Shown here: piece after piece, positions 40,334 through 52,800 of the stretch
How positions within the stretch are numbered: the first letter of the stretch is position 1
Layout: each line of letters starts with the position of its first letter
The notes under the pieces: model-generated
Database searches by the model: none
The model's input: the letters and a program-made list of their open reading frames with translations, nothing else
What the model was told of the DNA's origin: nothing
Translations under genes and position numbers: made by a program
Origin: Sitta carolinensis
Lineage: Eukaryota > Chordata > Aves > Passeriformes > Sittidae
Reading direction: 5' to 3'
NCBI GenBank assembly: GCA_032173965.1
Contig: CM063287.1
Span: 7,817,859-7,881,858, forward strand
Length of the DNA stretch: 64,000 nucleotides

Positions 40334-40970
40334 TGGAGGGTGAGTGATTACAGCTGCCATCAGGGAGCAGAGGCACCTGCCCTGCAGCGAGTGCTCCGCA
40401 GCACCCGTGGTCCCCAGACCACAGCTCGGGACTCAGTCTCTGTTACAAAGCTGCTCCTCCACAGCTGCGTTCCCCTTGCGAGACACCCTGCATGCAGCCA
40501 GAGGGATCGTGGCCAGCCCAGGGTGCCTGTGTTCAGGACCCTTCCCCATCCCAGGACACGGCGCTGTCACACTGGCAGCTCCTGAGTGACCGGCTGAGGG
40601 ACAGAGCCCTGCACACCTGCACCCCCGGGCTCACACAGACCAGCTTTCCCTACTGCCTCAATCCCAGGCTTCCCGTGGCACTGTCTCCAACATCCCAAAC
40701 CTTAAAATAATTTAATCTTGATACAATAACAACATACCAAGCTTGCGCTTGTGCATTTGAGGAAAGACCACAAACGAAGGAACCCCGGAGTTCCATCCCC
40801 TCACAGCGTAAAGAAGGGGAAGGCTGGGGCTCATTAGCCTCTGCCACGTACCCTGAGCATCCCTCAGCTGGCCAGGACCCAAGTTCCGGGGCCCTTGTCA
40901 CACCAAGGGTTGTCAGTGCAGGGCCTCTGGCCTCAGGCTCCCACACCCAGTGTCCCTCTCAGCACTGAGA
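40334..40970. other. GC-rich block adjoining the LTR, unassigned
   Basis: This GC-rich sequence immediately follows the U3 end of the LTR and extends the 194-codon plus-strand frame that begins inside the LTR (40001-40585). It has no gag or pol-like motifs that I can see. It could be GC-rich host sequence into which the LTR inserted, or an older unrelated repeat. Confidence 0.35.
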
Positions 40971-41298
40971 GCAAACGCAGGCACTGAACTGCTGGCCATG
41001 GAGCACCCGAGGAAAGAGCCTGCAGAACAGCTGAATTCAGCCTAGAGAACAGCATGACAATGATGGATAAACCCATTCTTGGTGTTTTTTAACTTATTTT
41101 TAATTATTATTCATAAAGAAGGTGTGAGCAAGGCTTTGAGAAGTAGTCATGTCTAAATCTCAGCTCTCTACAAATCTTTCATAAGGGATCAGTCTCATTA
41201 ATTCGTTACCTGCTCAATTTACATTTGCCCTCAAATAGGTTTCAAAAGAAAATTGTTTCCAGCTCTTGTCCTAAGTAAGTTTGCTTCAAAAGGAGCTG

Positions 41299-41315
41299 TT
41301 TTTTTTTTTTTTTTT
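41299..41315. repeat. T17 homopolymer in pyrimidine-rich tract
   Basis: Seventeen T residues are followed by CTTTCCCTTTTCCC, a polypyrimidine tract on the plus strand and purine-rich on the minus strand. Confidence 0.88.
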
Positions 41316-43201
41316 CTTTCCCTTTTCCCTTCACATCTTTGAAGAAATTATTTGCTTACTGTGTTTTCTTTCCCCCCTCAACCAAGAATAAGAAAAATTT
41401 TTTAGAACCATTTGGAAATCTTCCTTAGTAGAACTGAAGTAGGGGAGGAAGAAAAGTCACTATCTTCTGTATATAATTTTGTAACCTGAGTGAAACTTAG
41501 GTCCAGCTGCCAGGTTTTATTGCAGGAGAGAGATTTGGATTTTTAAAAATAACTTTGTTCTTGATTTAAATGTCCAGGAAAACATCCTAAGAATCAGGAA
41601 AACAGCTTTTGATCCTAAAGAAGAGCTACAGACTAAGTTTCCACTGCAGTACAACTGACAGTAATTAATTGGATAATAACAAAGTGCACCTGTTTATCTG
41701 AGAAGCTTTGTGTATGTCTTGGATACAAATAAGTTAAGAGAGCAGATATGAAAAAGTCAATTTTGGTAGAAGAGATGGGTTCATTCTTTATCCCCTAGAT
41801 ACCCAACTTATATTTAGAGATCTCTTCAATTTAAATAGTGCAGTTCTTGTCCAGGTGTGATCTGTGTAGATAATAGCAGTTCACAGAAAAAGTTTCTCTG
41901 TACCAGTAACTGATATTTTTGTACTTCCCTAGAACCTTCTTTCCTTTGTATTTTAAATAAATACCTCTTGGCTTAGTATCTCCAGAGGAGGATTATAAGA
42001 TTAAAAAATAAATTAAGCATTACTAACCACAATAAATAAATTATTTATATAAATATTATAATACAGCATACTAACGACCACTCCAAACTGATACTATTTC
42101 TGAAGTTTAATTGTTAATGCTACCATTAGAACAGAAGTTAAAACAAAAATTTCCAGCACAACTTCCCAACTCAAGGAAAAACTTCATAAAACTACAATAA
42201 TTCAGACTAAATCTCAAAGACAAAAAACCCATTGCAGTAAACTGGATTAAACCCGTAGATTTCTTTTCATTATTTAATATAGGCTAACTTAAATTTCTAA
42301 ATATAATTTCAAAGTGAAATATGAAAATGTTTCTTCATTAAATGGTAAAATGGGGATTTTTTGACATATTTTTGCAGATAGAAAAATCATGGAAACTGTC
42401 CCTTTCTAACTGAACCTCATTTTCCAACAATTTGAACGTTTACTAAAGAAGTGTTGCCAGAAATTTCGTATTCTCCCTTCTTTCTGAACTTAATCCCAGA
42501 ACTGTGTATGTACAATGTTTTTCCCAAAGCACCTGGCAGGCTCACCTGTGTTTTGCTGATCACCACACCTCATGTCAATGATGACATTAATGATTTTACT
42601 ACACTTACACCAGAAGCTGTCAGTTCTGAATCCTGCTACATAGGACCTTCCTACAAGCCATTTATGAACCACAAGCGTGGCTTGCCTGTAGCATCCACAT
42701 TTTTTGATATTTCTCTATTCGTATGACTTCATTATTGGTCTACATTCTGTGAACACATTACTGATGGCCCTCTCTCAGCAGGGACCTTTTTTCAAATTAT
42801 GCACTGTTACATTAAAACATAAAGCCTGATACTCTCTGCAGAACTGCACTGCTGAGAAAAGCTGTTCTTCCCTCCGTGGTCCTGATGAAGCACAAGTAAT
42901 AACTGAAAGGCTATCACAAGATCTGATGGCATTTTAACCATTCCAGGCTCCTCCATTAATACAAGCCTATAAACCTGGCATGTTCAGCCTGAACCTCCCA
43001 CAAAAGAGAGGCCAAATCAGTCATGGAGATTTCTATACTCTCATTAGTCTGAGTCAGCTCTCCAGGATTCTTGCTCCCCATAAACTCTGTAATATTTCAT
43101 TTATGTTCTGTCCAAACAATATGCGATAGTCCTGTCCTGACCTCTGTCTCAGCTCCTTCACAAGATAAACAACTCAGCCTAATGGGATGGGGAAGAAAAA
43201 T

Positions 43202-43270
43202 AAAAAAGAAGAGTGGGAAGAAGAAAAAAAAGGAAAAAAAAAAAAAAAAAAAAAAAAAAAAGGAAAAAAA
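43202..43270. repeat. Polypurine tract with A28 run
   Basis: Sixty-nine bases on the plus strand contain only A and G, including an uninterrupted A28 at 43234-43261. As a template such a run is slippage-prone. No retrocopy body is recognisable next to it. Confidence 0.92.
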
Positions 43271-44329
43271 TAAAATACATCCCTGAGCAAATTCCCAAAT
43301 ACCATCCACAACTGAATCCCATTTTAGGGTGCTAACAAGGGACTTCACACAAAGAGGAACAAATATGACCCGAACCTTCACCCACTTTTAGCACAGACCG
43401 CTGGAGTTGATGAATTCTAATCAAAAGAAATACCTGACACTCTGCATTTATCAATATAATTTGCTAACAATTCAAACCACAATATACAATTTGAAGTTTG
43501 CATTGCACTAGTTGCCTGTTACTTAGGTCATAGTTGATCAGGAAAAAAAAATACACTGAAGGAAACCGACATAAAAGGTAAATGTTAATCATGAGAAATA
43601 TTGAAGATGAAGAAAACTATAGGAAGATTGTGAGAAGATGGCTGAAACTTTCTCTAGCTGCACAGCTGTATTGTTCTTGAGTAACTACTGTAATATATAT
43701 GGCACTGCCAATCGTTTTAGCCTTAATCATTTTGATGTAATGCACTGGGATTTCTGTTTAATCTGATTCCCATTTCATACGTAATGCTTATTACAGTCAA
43801 TCCGCTGCCATTCCATTTAGTGCACATTCCTCTGAACGATGCACGAAAATGCCGTATATGGAACTCTTCCAAAACATTCAGTAAGAATGTACCCTTCAAA
43901 GCTCAAATGTCACACAGTGTTTATAAACATGGTAACTGCTGACCATTTAACTGCATGGCACAGTAGTGACACCAGATAATTGCACAGCTGTCAGAAAGCA
44001 ACACTGCCGTAAAGACATGAATCTAATATTAACTAAAGAACAAAACCTCCCAGAAATATGGGACTTAAAATTTTACCACAGCCACATGCCAAGTTGAACT
44101 TGAAGACCCAGATGAATCCTTTTAAAAGAATAACTAAATTTGCTCGCTTTGACACCACTTTTTTTTTCTAAATAACAGGTTTGTACATCTATGTTTGATT
44201 AAAAAGCTTCTGCTTTTTAGATACATTGACAAAGAATTTTGTAATGTTTTGCTAAGAACTTTACACCTGAGTCACACTTCAAAGAAGAAACCAAAATTCA
44301 CCAGAACAGCCCAGCACACGGAGGATGGC

Positions 44330-44364
44330 TTTTTTTTTTGTTTTGTTTTGTTCTGTTTTGTTTG
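44330..44364. repeat. (TTTTG)n microsatellite
   Basis: A T run continues into TTTTG/TTCTG pentamers, about five units. Confidence 0.88.
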
Positions 44365-47300
44365 ATTCTCCACCTATCTACCAGTAAGAGAAGAAATTTC
44401 CATTGAAGTAATATAGCAGTTTAAGTCTTCTGTTTGGAATGCCTACAGGGGATTGACTGGACATTGGTCTCAAGGTTGAAAATGCTTTTTCAGGCACAGA
44501 CCCTCAGGCAAAGAAACCTATTTTCAGCATGGAGGATTTTTCTCTGTCCTTGTAATGAGTGCCATCCCACAGTCAGTGTTCAGCACTTTCAGTGCATACC
44601 ACCAGTCCCATTCAGTGTGCTTTCTCAGCTCTGCTCAGAACAGCAGCTTAAACTCCATCTGCAGCTTGCACTGCAAACTCAACTATGCAGAGTTCACACA
44701 GAGGTTTCCAGAATTAAATCTTTTTGCAGGTATAAACAGCAGATAGTAGCTCTTCTATTAAAGATTCACACTTCTTACCTCTCTGACATGCACCCAAACA
44801 GTGAAAACACAACTCACATTCCTAATTCCCCCCTTCAAAAGGCTCATACTTTGTCCTGATAACATGATAGCTGAAGCTCTGAGAGTCATGTACCACAAAC
44901 TTTGAAATGAAAGAACCAGCTACAGCGTGCAGAGACCACATTGATTTTCTGGAACTTAGAGTTTAATACTGATTTACTGCCTCTAGCACAAAGTTGCCAA
45001 TCACACTGCAAAGCTGTTATTTAACGTAGGTTATGGGGTTTTAAACTCTATGAACTTGGAAAGGCATATCAATATCAAAGGTTACCCTGTCCAATATCCG
45101 TATTTTCAGCTGTTCACATACGTTCTACCTCTTAAATTTTTTAAAAAATCATGTCTGGTTTTAAAGGAAAGATGGCAATAGTCAGCCTGAAACATAATCC
45201 CTTCCAAAACAGTCCTTTTCTGCCTACAGCACTCTTGTGCTTTAAATTGCAAAGTAAATACATAAATAAAGCAAAGTCCTTACAGGTCTGAGGACCATCT
45301 TGTCAGTCACAGGGTACTTTACATGCACAAACAGTGCCACAGGCTGTGTGAGCACTAAAGAACACCTTAAAGATCATCTTAACCACATCTAACCACAAGG
45401 CTTTTGCTGACCAGCCCTGCCAAGAGGAATGAATATTTGCTGTTGTTTACACGGAGGATAAGGCTTGCTGTGCACTTACAGAGTGAGAACTCTCAGGATG
45501 CTGGAGGAGGAGGGAAACCCTTGGGGAGCAGCAATGGTGGTGTGCAAGGGCTCCCTTTCCCCCAGTATGTCCACAGCCTTAAAGACTTGATGCAAATCCT
45601 TATGAGCTTATGAAGGGCACACAAAGGCAGCAGTCATCCAGCATGATGTGCATGTACAGCTCATGCCAACAGAAGCAGACACAAATAAATTCATTTTTTG
45701 TTAGCAGATTTTTCTTTCAAGCCAATGTTCAAATATTCACCACTTGGGTCCAACCCCCTTTATTTTTGCACCTATACTTCCTCAAAGCTTGCAGAGACAC
45801 ACTGGAAGCCCCACAGTGATCTCATTACTGCCAGTCTGCATCTGCTTTATCTTTGGCAGCAAAATTGGTATTAAAAATATACATTACAGTAATGGGGCAT
45901 GAGCAGATTTGACTGGAAAACATAATTACTTTTCCTAAAGGCTTGCACATAGTTATTTAGAAGCGCATGGCAAAGTTACTAATTTAAAAAAAAAAACCAA
46001 CCATATTTCATCCTTGGAAAAAAATTCTGCTTCATCTCACTGACACAAGCTCACAGTGTTTGCAAAGTTATAGACAAATGGAGTTTTGAGATGGAACCTT
46101 CCACACTGTCTGGAGCAACAGCTTATCTTCTGACTCAAGGGACACCCGCATACATTACACACTATGCCTTGATTCTGCTCTTAAAATACTTAGCATTTTA
46201 AGCAGTGCAATGTTCCCCCCATTGTTTCTGAGGCAGAATTTAGACAAAACATAGATTTTTGTTATAATTTTCATGCACCTGATTTTCCCTACAAATCCTG
46301 AGGTGGAAAAAAGGGAAAATATTAAGTTTCCAATTTTAAAATATGAGCTTGTTTGACTTGTGATATACTACCCTTAGCACTGATTTCTATAATTCCATCC
46401 ATGCAGGTATGAAAGGATGCCCAAGGGAAATTTTTATTATGTTTAATTAAAGTAGCAGACACCTCACTGTAGGTGTATGTTATAAACGTAATATAATAAA
46501 TAAAGCCCACTGTATGTGACATCATTTATGCAGGATAATTTATGTACAGGACTATCAGTCTGTTTTAAACCTTTAATCATCTCCTTAGAGAGAAGAAAAC
46601 CAGTCTCCAAATATTATGGAGTGTACAGAGTTTTAATTTAACAATTATGTTTGTGACAAGTTATGACTAGAAAATACAAAATCGTTTCAGTTTATATCCC
46701 ATTAAAATGGATTCAAATTTCAGGCTAATGTATGGAAGCTTCCATCAAGTGTTAATTTCTTTTTCTGAAGATGAAGTGACAGCAACCTGTTGTGTAACAA
46801 TACAACAAACAGTGCTGAACAAGGAATTCGGCATGAAATCTATCCTCCTTGAGGGAAAATCTGTGGGAGGTGGAAAGAACCAAGGCTGTTAGTTGATGAT
46901 AGCTCTATTCATAAACTTTGTGCTGTGGTCCATTTTCTCTGTTTGCAAAATCTACTTAGGCATATCAAACTTTAGAGCAAGGCCATGCATTTGACCACGT
47001 ATTAGAGGTACCTTTGGCTGTGACTGATGTTATTCTCTGCAAACAGAAACAGAGATGCTGCTTGGAGCAGTCAAGCAAATAAAGAAACCAGAAGAACTCA
47101 GCAAACACAGGATGATAAAATCCATAGGCTGAGACCTATGGGTGGTGAGGACAACACACAGAAGATCAAAAAAACATAAATGAAGATGAAGGAAAAGAGG
47201 ACAGGGGAGGTAGGGAGTAATCACAAACCACATGAAGGAAAAAGAAAGTTGAGAAGATTGGAGATTCACACAATCCCAGGAACTGCTGAATTACATGAGG

Positions 47301-48060
47301 GACAAATTGACTGGCCTGCCATCAGAGAGCATAGAGGGAAAGGTCAGCTAGCTAGGACAAGAAATATGGCCTTGAGACAGAAAAGAAATAATAAAGAAAG
47401 AGAAAAAAAAAGCCTTTCTTCACTAAGGTCAGGTGTCATTGTAAAGCTACTTCTGGATAAAGTAAGAGTGATACATAGGTGAGACAGACGTACAGTGCAA
47501 ATTGAAGCAGGATGCAGCAGCTAATAAAGACGAACAGATGGATAAGACTTGTGATCAAAAGAAATGGTCAGCAAATGCAACTACTGAAAAGTATTTTCAT
47601 TAAGAGAACATTTCTTAGCTGATTCTTTTAGATAACACTTCAGTGTTGGGCTTGAGGGACCAGGTCTGAAACTAATAGAAGAAAATTAAATATTAAAAAG
47701 CATACAGAGCTTGTAGTCTCTAAAACTATTTTTAATTTGTAACACTATAAATATTTTTAATGAGAATATACTAAGAGCCATTTCCAAAGAGGGCAGTGCA
47801 AGACGTAAAAACAGCAACAAGAAGAATATGAGTGTGGTGACATTTTACTCAGAAAGGGAATGATACTTACATAGTACAATAACAGACAACAAAATATAAA
47901 CAGGGATATCATGAAATCTATGTGAGGGAAGTAAAGAAAGATGTCTTGGGATAGCAGCCCTACAGTCAAAGCTGAACATAGAAGAATAATCCTTGCCTAT
48001 TAAAATGTTCTTCAGGGGAGTTGTGCATTTAATAAAACAAATTCTTGAAGTCAGAGCAAA

Positions 48061-48085
48061 ATAATAATAATAATAGTAGTAATAA
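48061..48085. repeat. (ATA)n microsatellite
   Basis: About eight ATA/GTA triplets, imperfect at the 3' end. Confidence 0.85.
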
Positions 48086-48560
48086 CGCTTATAAGAAAAT
48101 GCAATCATTAGTTAAATTAAGCTAAGTACAGTCAAGGTTGCTAGATTCACAACAGAGACCTTAAGGAATTCCAAATTTCTTCTGCCATTCTTAGTTTTTG
48201 AAGTTTTCACCTATCCAATTTGCTCAGCGGGTAGCCCTTTGGAACCTGAGAGCTTTAGTTACTTATTTAATATTATCAGCAATGAATCTGGCAAACACTG
48301 TCAAAGGAATTAATTACAACAGGAAACTAGGAAGTATGACAAATACACAGATATTTAGAGAGCATTTAAAACACAATGATTTCTGAAGCCAGATAATATA
48401 ATTACACTGAAAATCACTACTACAAAAAAGGTCATGCACTCAGATAACAAAGAAAGGTCTATTACTTGAAACTTCATCAGTTTGGAAAACAACAGGGGTG
48501 CTACTACAGGTTCATTGCCTGTGCTCTAGCAATCTGTACACCCATGAACAAGTAGACCTT

Positions 48561-48614
48561 AATATATATATAGATAGATATAGCTGGATAGATAGGTATA
48601 GACAGATACATACG
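48561..48614. repeat. (TA)n/(GATA)n simple repeat
   Basis: A TA dinucleotide run grades into imperfect GATA tetramers (TAGATAGATA, GGATAGATAGG, ACAGATACATA). Confidence 0.85.
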
Positions 48615-49782
48615 TATAACAGTATAATAGAGTAAGAAAGTATGAATACCAACACAGAGAGACTCCTGAAGTCACTGGCAGGTTGAGAGTAGAGTTTAAG
48701 TTTGGACAGTCAAGTAGCAGAATCATAACACGATATGTCTCTTGTATTTCAACATTAAGGACCCGAAGAGGATAAAAAGAAAGCATCCCACCTGCTGTAC
48801 TCACATGGCAGTGCTAGCAGAAAGATAAATTGATGCACGTATTATCATAGATACAGCCTGGTCAAGAATATAAAGGTTTCTTCTAAGTCTTATGTGGAGA
48901 TTCTACATTCACCTCACAACAGCAGTGGCAGACCAAAACACAGAGTTTCATTTCAGGAGCATGATCAGTTTATGAAAGTGATTATGGAATACATATTTAT
49001 ATATTTATGGCCTGTCTTCTCATGAGATAGACACATGCAAGCCAGGGGTTTACTTCTTATCTTGTAACACTGAGACAAGTGCTGGAAAACCAGTAGCAGC
49101 CTCCTGGGTTTTATGAGAAATACACAAAAATCTGCACTTTTATGTTATAGGCTGCAGCAGAGCTGAGAGAGTTAATACTGAGGCCCTGTTTCTATTCGGA
49201 ACTCAGGCATTCAAGGTTTAATATCTCAGATGTTGTAAATTGCATCTCCTGGAACTTGGCAAGCATCTTGTCAGCTTCAATATAATTTGTTTTTCCAAAC
49301 CCAAATTGTTTTTAAAAGATTAAGGTGTTCTAATTTTTTAAAGCATTAAGCACAAAACAGTAATCCTTTACCATTGTGATAAGGATTGTCTACCATAATG
49401 TTTATTATTTACTAAAGCTTGACTGCCAAAGAAAAGGAACTCATTTTTCAAAGTCATTTTTTTTTAATGTAGCAGAATTGCTATATTCTGAATTTGCAGC
49501 TGAGAAAAGATGACTGATTATTTCAGCTCTGAAGAACTTGCACAAAAATAAATATGATTCAAGAATTAATTAAATAATATGGGATGAATATTAGCTGCAT
49601 TTGAGTCAAAGGGGACAAGATTTCATCCTCAGGCATCTTTTGTCCTTCAAATATTGCTTCCAATCCTAGAGAACTGATGGATTTAGAAGATTATTAAGAC
49701 CCAGTTTGCCCAGATGGGTTAGTAAAGTAAATCAGTTAATATGTCCTTATAAAAGACTATCTATTACAAAAACCAACCCAAC

Positions 49783-49849
49783 AAAAAAAAAAAAAAAAAA
49801 AAAAAAACAACAACAAAAAAAAAAAAAACCAAACCAAAACCAAACAAAA
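49783..49849. repeat. A25 run and A-rich tract
   Basis: A run of 25 A is followed by CAACAAC, more A runs and CCAAA-type pentamers. It is A-rich simple sequence. There is no recognisable inserted gene body upstream. Confidence 0.88.
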
Positions 49850-52800
49850 AAAAATCAACCCTACAAAACCCCACCAAAGCCCAGTAAAGAAATCTGGGAC
49901 TCTGCTTTCTTGATGAAAGTAGGTATGGCAGAGTTCTGGGGAGGGGGAAAACCCATCCACCATAATGCTCAAATCAGGCTGATACCACTCCCACCAGAGA
50001 AAACCAAGATGATACAGAAAGAGTTTTCAATAGAAAAGAGTAAGAAAAAAAACATAAGTACAGTCTGATGAGACCTTTTCTTGCAGCTGGAAATCAGGGC
50101 AGAGAGATAAAAATGCATGATAAACATCCTCGATATGTGACAGAACAAGGAGCTCAAGCCACTCATCCTTGTTCAAGACCTTCAACTGTATCCTTTCTTT
50201 AAAAATCTGGAATCTTTCTCGCCTTCATAGAAGGGTTTGTCACAGCAGAGGATGTGCTGAACCTGCTGCTTTCTGCCCCAGAAGAAGCAAAAGAGAACAC
50301 ACTCAGGTGTGTCCCAGAGGCCCTGACCAGAAACACATCCTTTACTGTTGGCTCCTTTGGTATCTCTGCTCAAAAAGTGTTTTAGAGATGTGTTCTCCTG
50401 GCTATGCACATTTATCTGTGCCTTTTACCACTATCTCCACTACATCATTCAAACTTAAAACTAAAGCTTAGCTTATAAGAGTATCACTGCAAGTTTGTAC
50501 TTGCAAATTCTGCCCTTCTGCTTCACTCCTGCAGCTTCTCCTGAGTCTGGGGCTTGGTTGTTAACTGAACACTGGAAGGTAGCAGAAGGATTGTTCCTTC
50601 ATGAATCTGAATCTCATAGCCAGAACTGTCAATCCATAATCCATATCTGCCCCTTCCCTGAGTAAATATACACATTTGTATATACACTTTCTGGGGACAG
50701 GCACATAAAACAAAGAAAATCAAAGGAAGAAATTTGGGTCAGCAGTGACATCCAAAGCATAAAGGGTATTTTAAACAAAGTTGTGTTCTCACCACACTGA
50801 ATGGAAACTCAAAGATTTACTGCTGGATTTATCATACAATTCCTGGGAAAGGATGAGAAAATTTTCTCAAGTTTGATGTAACTAGATAGTATACATGTGC
50901 ATTTTGATAGATACATACACACATACTCATGTATAAAATGTTGCAAATCTAGGACTGACAGGAATAGGAAAACCACTGTTGCAACTTTTCAGGGATCATA
51001 CAGAAGAGCATGATTGTATTAAATAGGTATGCTAACAAATAAAAAGTCTTTGCACATGTCTTGGCCACTGAATTTAAGTTTGGCTATATCTAAATAGGAT
51101 TTATTTGCACTTACCTGGAAATCCAACGTAATTAGGGCACAGAGTTTGTTTCTGTTCTCCTTATGTGTCATGGATTCAGTCCCTTGTGTGGCTTTAGGAA
51201 AACAGAGGAGGGCAGTTCTTTTGAAATGGTATGAATAAGTACATTTCTGTGTCACCATTTGTTGGCTTCTGGGAGAGAGGAGCCTCTCCCATCCAGGGCG
51301 ACACTTCTGGGACAAGTGGCAAGGAGCCACTTCCCTGCTGGAGCCCCTCGTGCCTTGCCTTTGAGAGCACATGTCAGCACTTCAGTTGGCTGTGTCAGAT
51401 GAGATAGCACATGCCCGAGCTCTGTGCAAATTGCCTCTCACAGCAGCTTCGTTCCATGCTCAAACATCACCCTCCCTCACCTCCCATTGTTCCCTGTTTC
51501 TTTTCATTAAGTCTATTCAGTAATGCTCTCTAAAACCTGTGTCTTGGCTGTCTCTCTGTCAGCTGATTCCTTCCTGTCCCTCTCAACTAGCACAAGACAT
51601 TACTCACCTGTCTGTGCTACGCAGCTGAAACAGAAAAACTATCAGTCAAGTGAGAAGACTGCCTCACACTCCTACACCATTATTTTGCTTTCCCTTAGCT
51701 ACTCTGTACTCCTATTCCACAGGAAGATTTATTTCCCATATTAATTAAAAGTATACAGCCTGTCTTCATTGTGAAAGTCTCACCAACTATTTACTCTGTT
51801 CCAAACCCAGAGACAGATGGAGCTGTTTGCCCCCAGCTGTAGATAAACCTCTGCAAACATAAAACTCTTCCTCCCCCTCTGGCCCCATGTGTCCCCAGAC
51901 AGATTGAAGAGTCTACTGCAGCTGTGTGAAAACTCCAGACCATTGGCTCTCCTGCTCTTTTTAAAATGATAGGCCACCTGGAATTTTGAGCCACGTGTCT
52001 CTTGTTTTCTGGGTCTCATCTAAATAAGGTATACTAGGCTCAGTAAGGTGTACCCAAAGAGATGGATTTGTAACAAACTTTCATTTACTCAGTTTTGGTT
52101 ACTCCAACACCTGTTCTCCTTGTACTCCAGCCTTCTTGCCTAAGACTTCTGTCTCTGTTCTTGGGACGGAATCAATGACAGGATTCACCAGTTCTCACAC
52201 TCTTTTTTTCAGAGATGTCACCTTACACCACCTAAAACTGCACTGTGAGAAATGAACAAGCAGAACAAATCTTCACCAGCTTCCAAAAACCAAACAAAAT
52301 TATTTTCCACTCCACCTACCTACTTAGTTAAAAATGGGGAGGACGTTTCTTTCCTTGGGCTCTGCAGCTACTGCAGTTTGCAATTCTCATTTAGCATAAC
52401 TACAGAGACTTAGATTTAGCTGAGGAAAAGGTATGCCAATATGGGTACATACTCTGCCAATTACCATCTACAACAGGGTCCACCTTTCAGCCATGCCAAG
52501 AGCCAGAAATCTGCCAGAAAAACACTACTTGTTCAAAAAACCCCGAAACAGTAACAACAACCAAAACTACTCCATGGCACTGTTACACAAAACTAATTTG
52601 AAATTCCACTGCTAGAACCTGTGGTAGACTAAGAGCAACCAAAAAACATAATCTCAGGATAGATTTTTAACTGTTTTATTCCTCTAATTTATAAACAACT
52701 AGGATATCACACAGCTTTCACAACCTTCACGTGGGCCTGAATCCTTCTCTCTGATTACTGAGCATTATTAACAAAACTTGGACTTTCACTTAGTAACTGA

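Noticed and set aside
40001..40585. 194-codon plus-strand open frame
   Set aside because: It begins inside the LTR on its antisense strand and runs into GC-rich sequence; no recognisable domain.
44434..44859. 141-codon plus-strand open frame
   Set aside because: Opposite strand to GRID1, no domain, no promoter or polyadenylation context that I can support.
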